Positions 4,931-5,011 of a stretch of DNA of 5,011 nt are shown one piece after another. A program made the translations under genes and the position numbers. Position 1 is the stretch's first letter; the number at the start of each line of letters is the position of its first letter. The notes beneath the pieces are model-generated. The model was given only the letters and a program-made list of their open reading frames with translations. It was not told the DNA's origin and did no database searches. Source of the stretch: Campylobacteraceae bacterium (GTDB lineage Bacteria; Campylobacterota; Campylobacteria; Campylobacterales; Sulfurovaceae); the NCBI GenBank assembly GCA_027066355.1, contig JAMONW010000184.1, forward strand, positions 1-5,011. The letters run 5' to 3'.

Positions 4931-5011
4931 ATGCTAAGATATATAGTATTGCCTAGTAATGAATTTAATTTTGATGATTTACAAATTGCACTATTAAACT
5001 ATATAGTTGCA
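4931..5011 (+). CDS. Glutamyl-tRNA synthetase-like protein with degraded HIGH motif, N-terminal fragment
   Basis: Only 27 codons are present before the right edge. They align gap-free with the N-terminus of bacterial GluRS, in particular Campylobacterota GltX2, whose usual pattern is MLRFAPSPTG, two residues, HIGN, then LRxALFNYIVA. Here the start MLR, the second Pro of APSP, and the helix LQIALLNYIVA are kept. The APSPTG segment reads IVLPSN and the ATP-binding HIGN reads NFDD. Class I synthetases need the HIGH-type motif for adenylate formation, so if the homology holds the product is unlikely to charge tRNA in the normal way. The gene has its own TATAAT and AGGA site, which argues against simple decay, but the body is not visible. 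Alternatives are a pseudogene or a chance resemblance over a short stretch. Confidence 0.6.
   Translation, partial: MLRYIVLPSNEFNFDDLQIALLNYIVA

Overview
The window is AT-rich chromosomal DNA, very probably from a Campylobacterota (epsilonproteobacterial) genome. The pointers are the strong A/T bias, promoters with good TATAAT -10 boxes in A/T-rich tracts and weak -35 boxes, an RpoD with a lysine-rich N-terminus and a long acidic linker, and a pyrophosphatase resembling the Helicobacter/Campylobacter type. I cannot name the genus. No mobile element, CRISPR array, tRNA or rRNA was seen.

Layout. The left edge (1-605) is a minus-strand leucine-biosynthesis pair: leuD (short, archaeal-like small subunit of isopropylmalate isomerase, GTG start) followed 16 bases later by the 5' end of leuB, which runs off the window. 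A 169-bp divergent intergenic region (606-774) holds one promoter per direction. Rightward lie rpoD (primary sigma factor), a CinA-N/MoCF-domain protein 2 bases after it, and a YgjP-type zinc metallohydrolase-like protein. The three are close enough to be one transcription unit. A likely extended -10 promoter at 4100-4128 then serves ppa (inorganic pyrophosphatase) and a 56-residue lipoprotein starting 3 bases after ppa. A hairpin overlapping the lipoprotein stop codon appears to terminate this unit. After it, a new promoter and Shine-Dalgarno lead into the first 27 codons of a last gene that leaves the window.

How the genes relate. leuD and leuB act in successive steps of leucine synthesis. 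The rightward genes are mainly housekeeping: transcription initiation, probable nucleotide or cofactor clean-up, pyrophosphate removal and a small envelope lipoprotein. Most of the window is ordinary core genome.

Most notable points. (1) The last, truncated gene lines up without gaps with the N-terminus of glutamyl-tRNA synthetase (GltX2-like), but the HIGH-type ATP-binding motif and most of the APSPTG signature are replaced. It may be a non-catalytic GluRS paralogue with its own expression signals. (2) The YgjP-like gene seems to begin at a non-canonical AUU codon overlapping the upstream stop, because conserved family sequence lies upstream of the first standard start codon. (3) The starts of rpoD and ppa should be moved downstream of the longest open frames, based on Shine-Dalgarno, promoter and family-length evidence.
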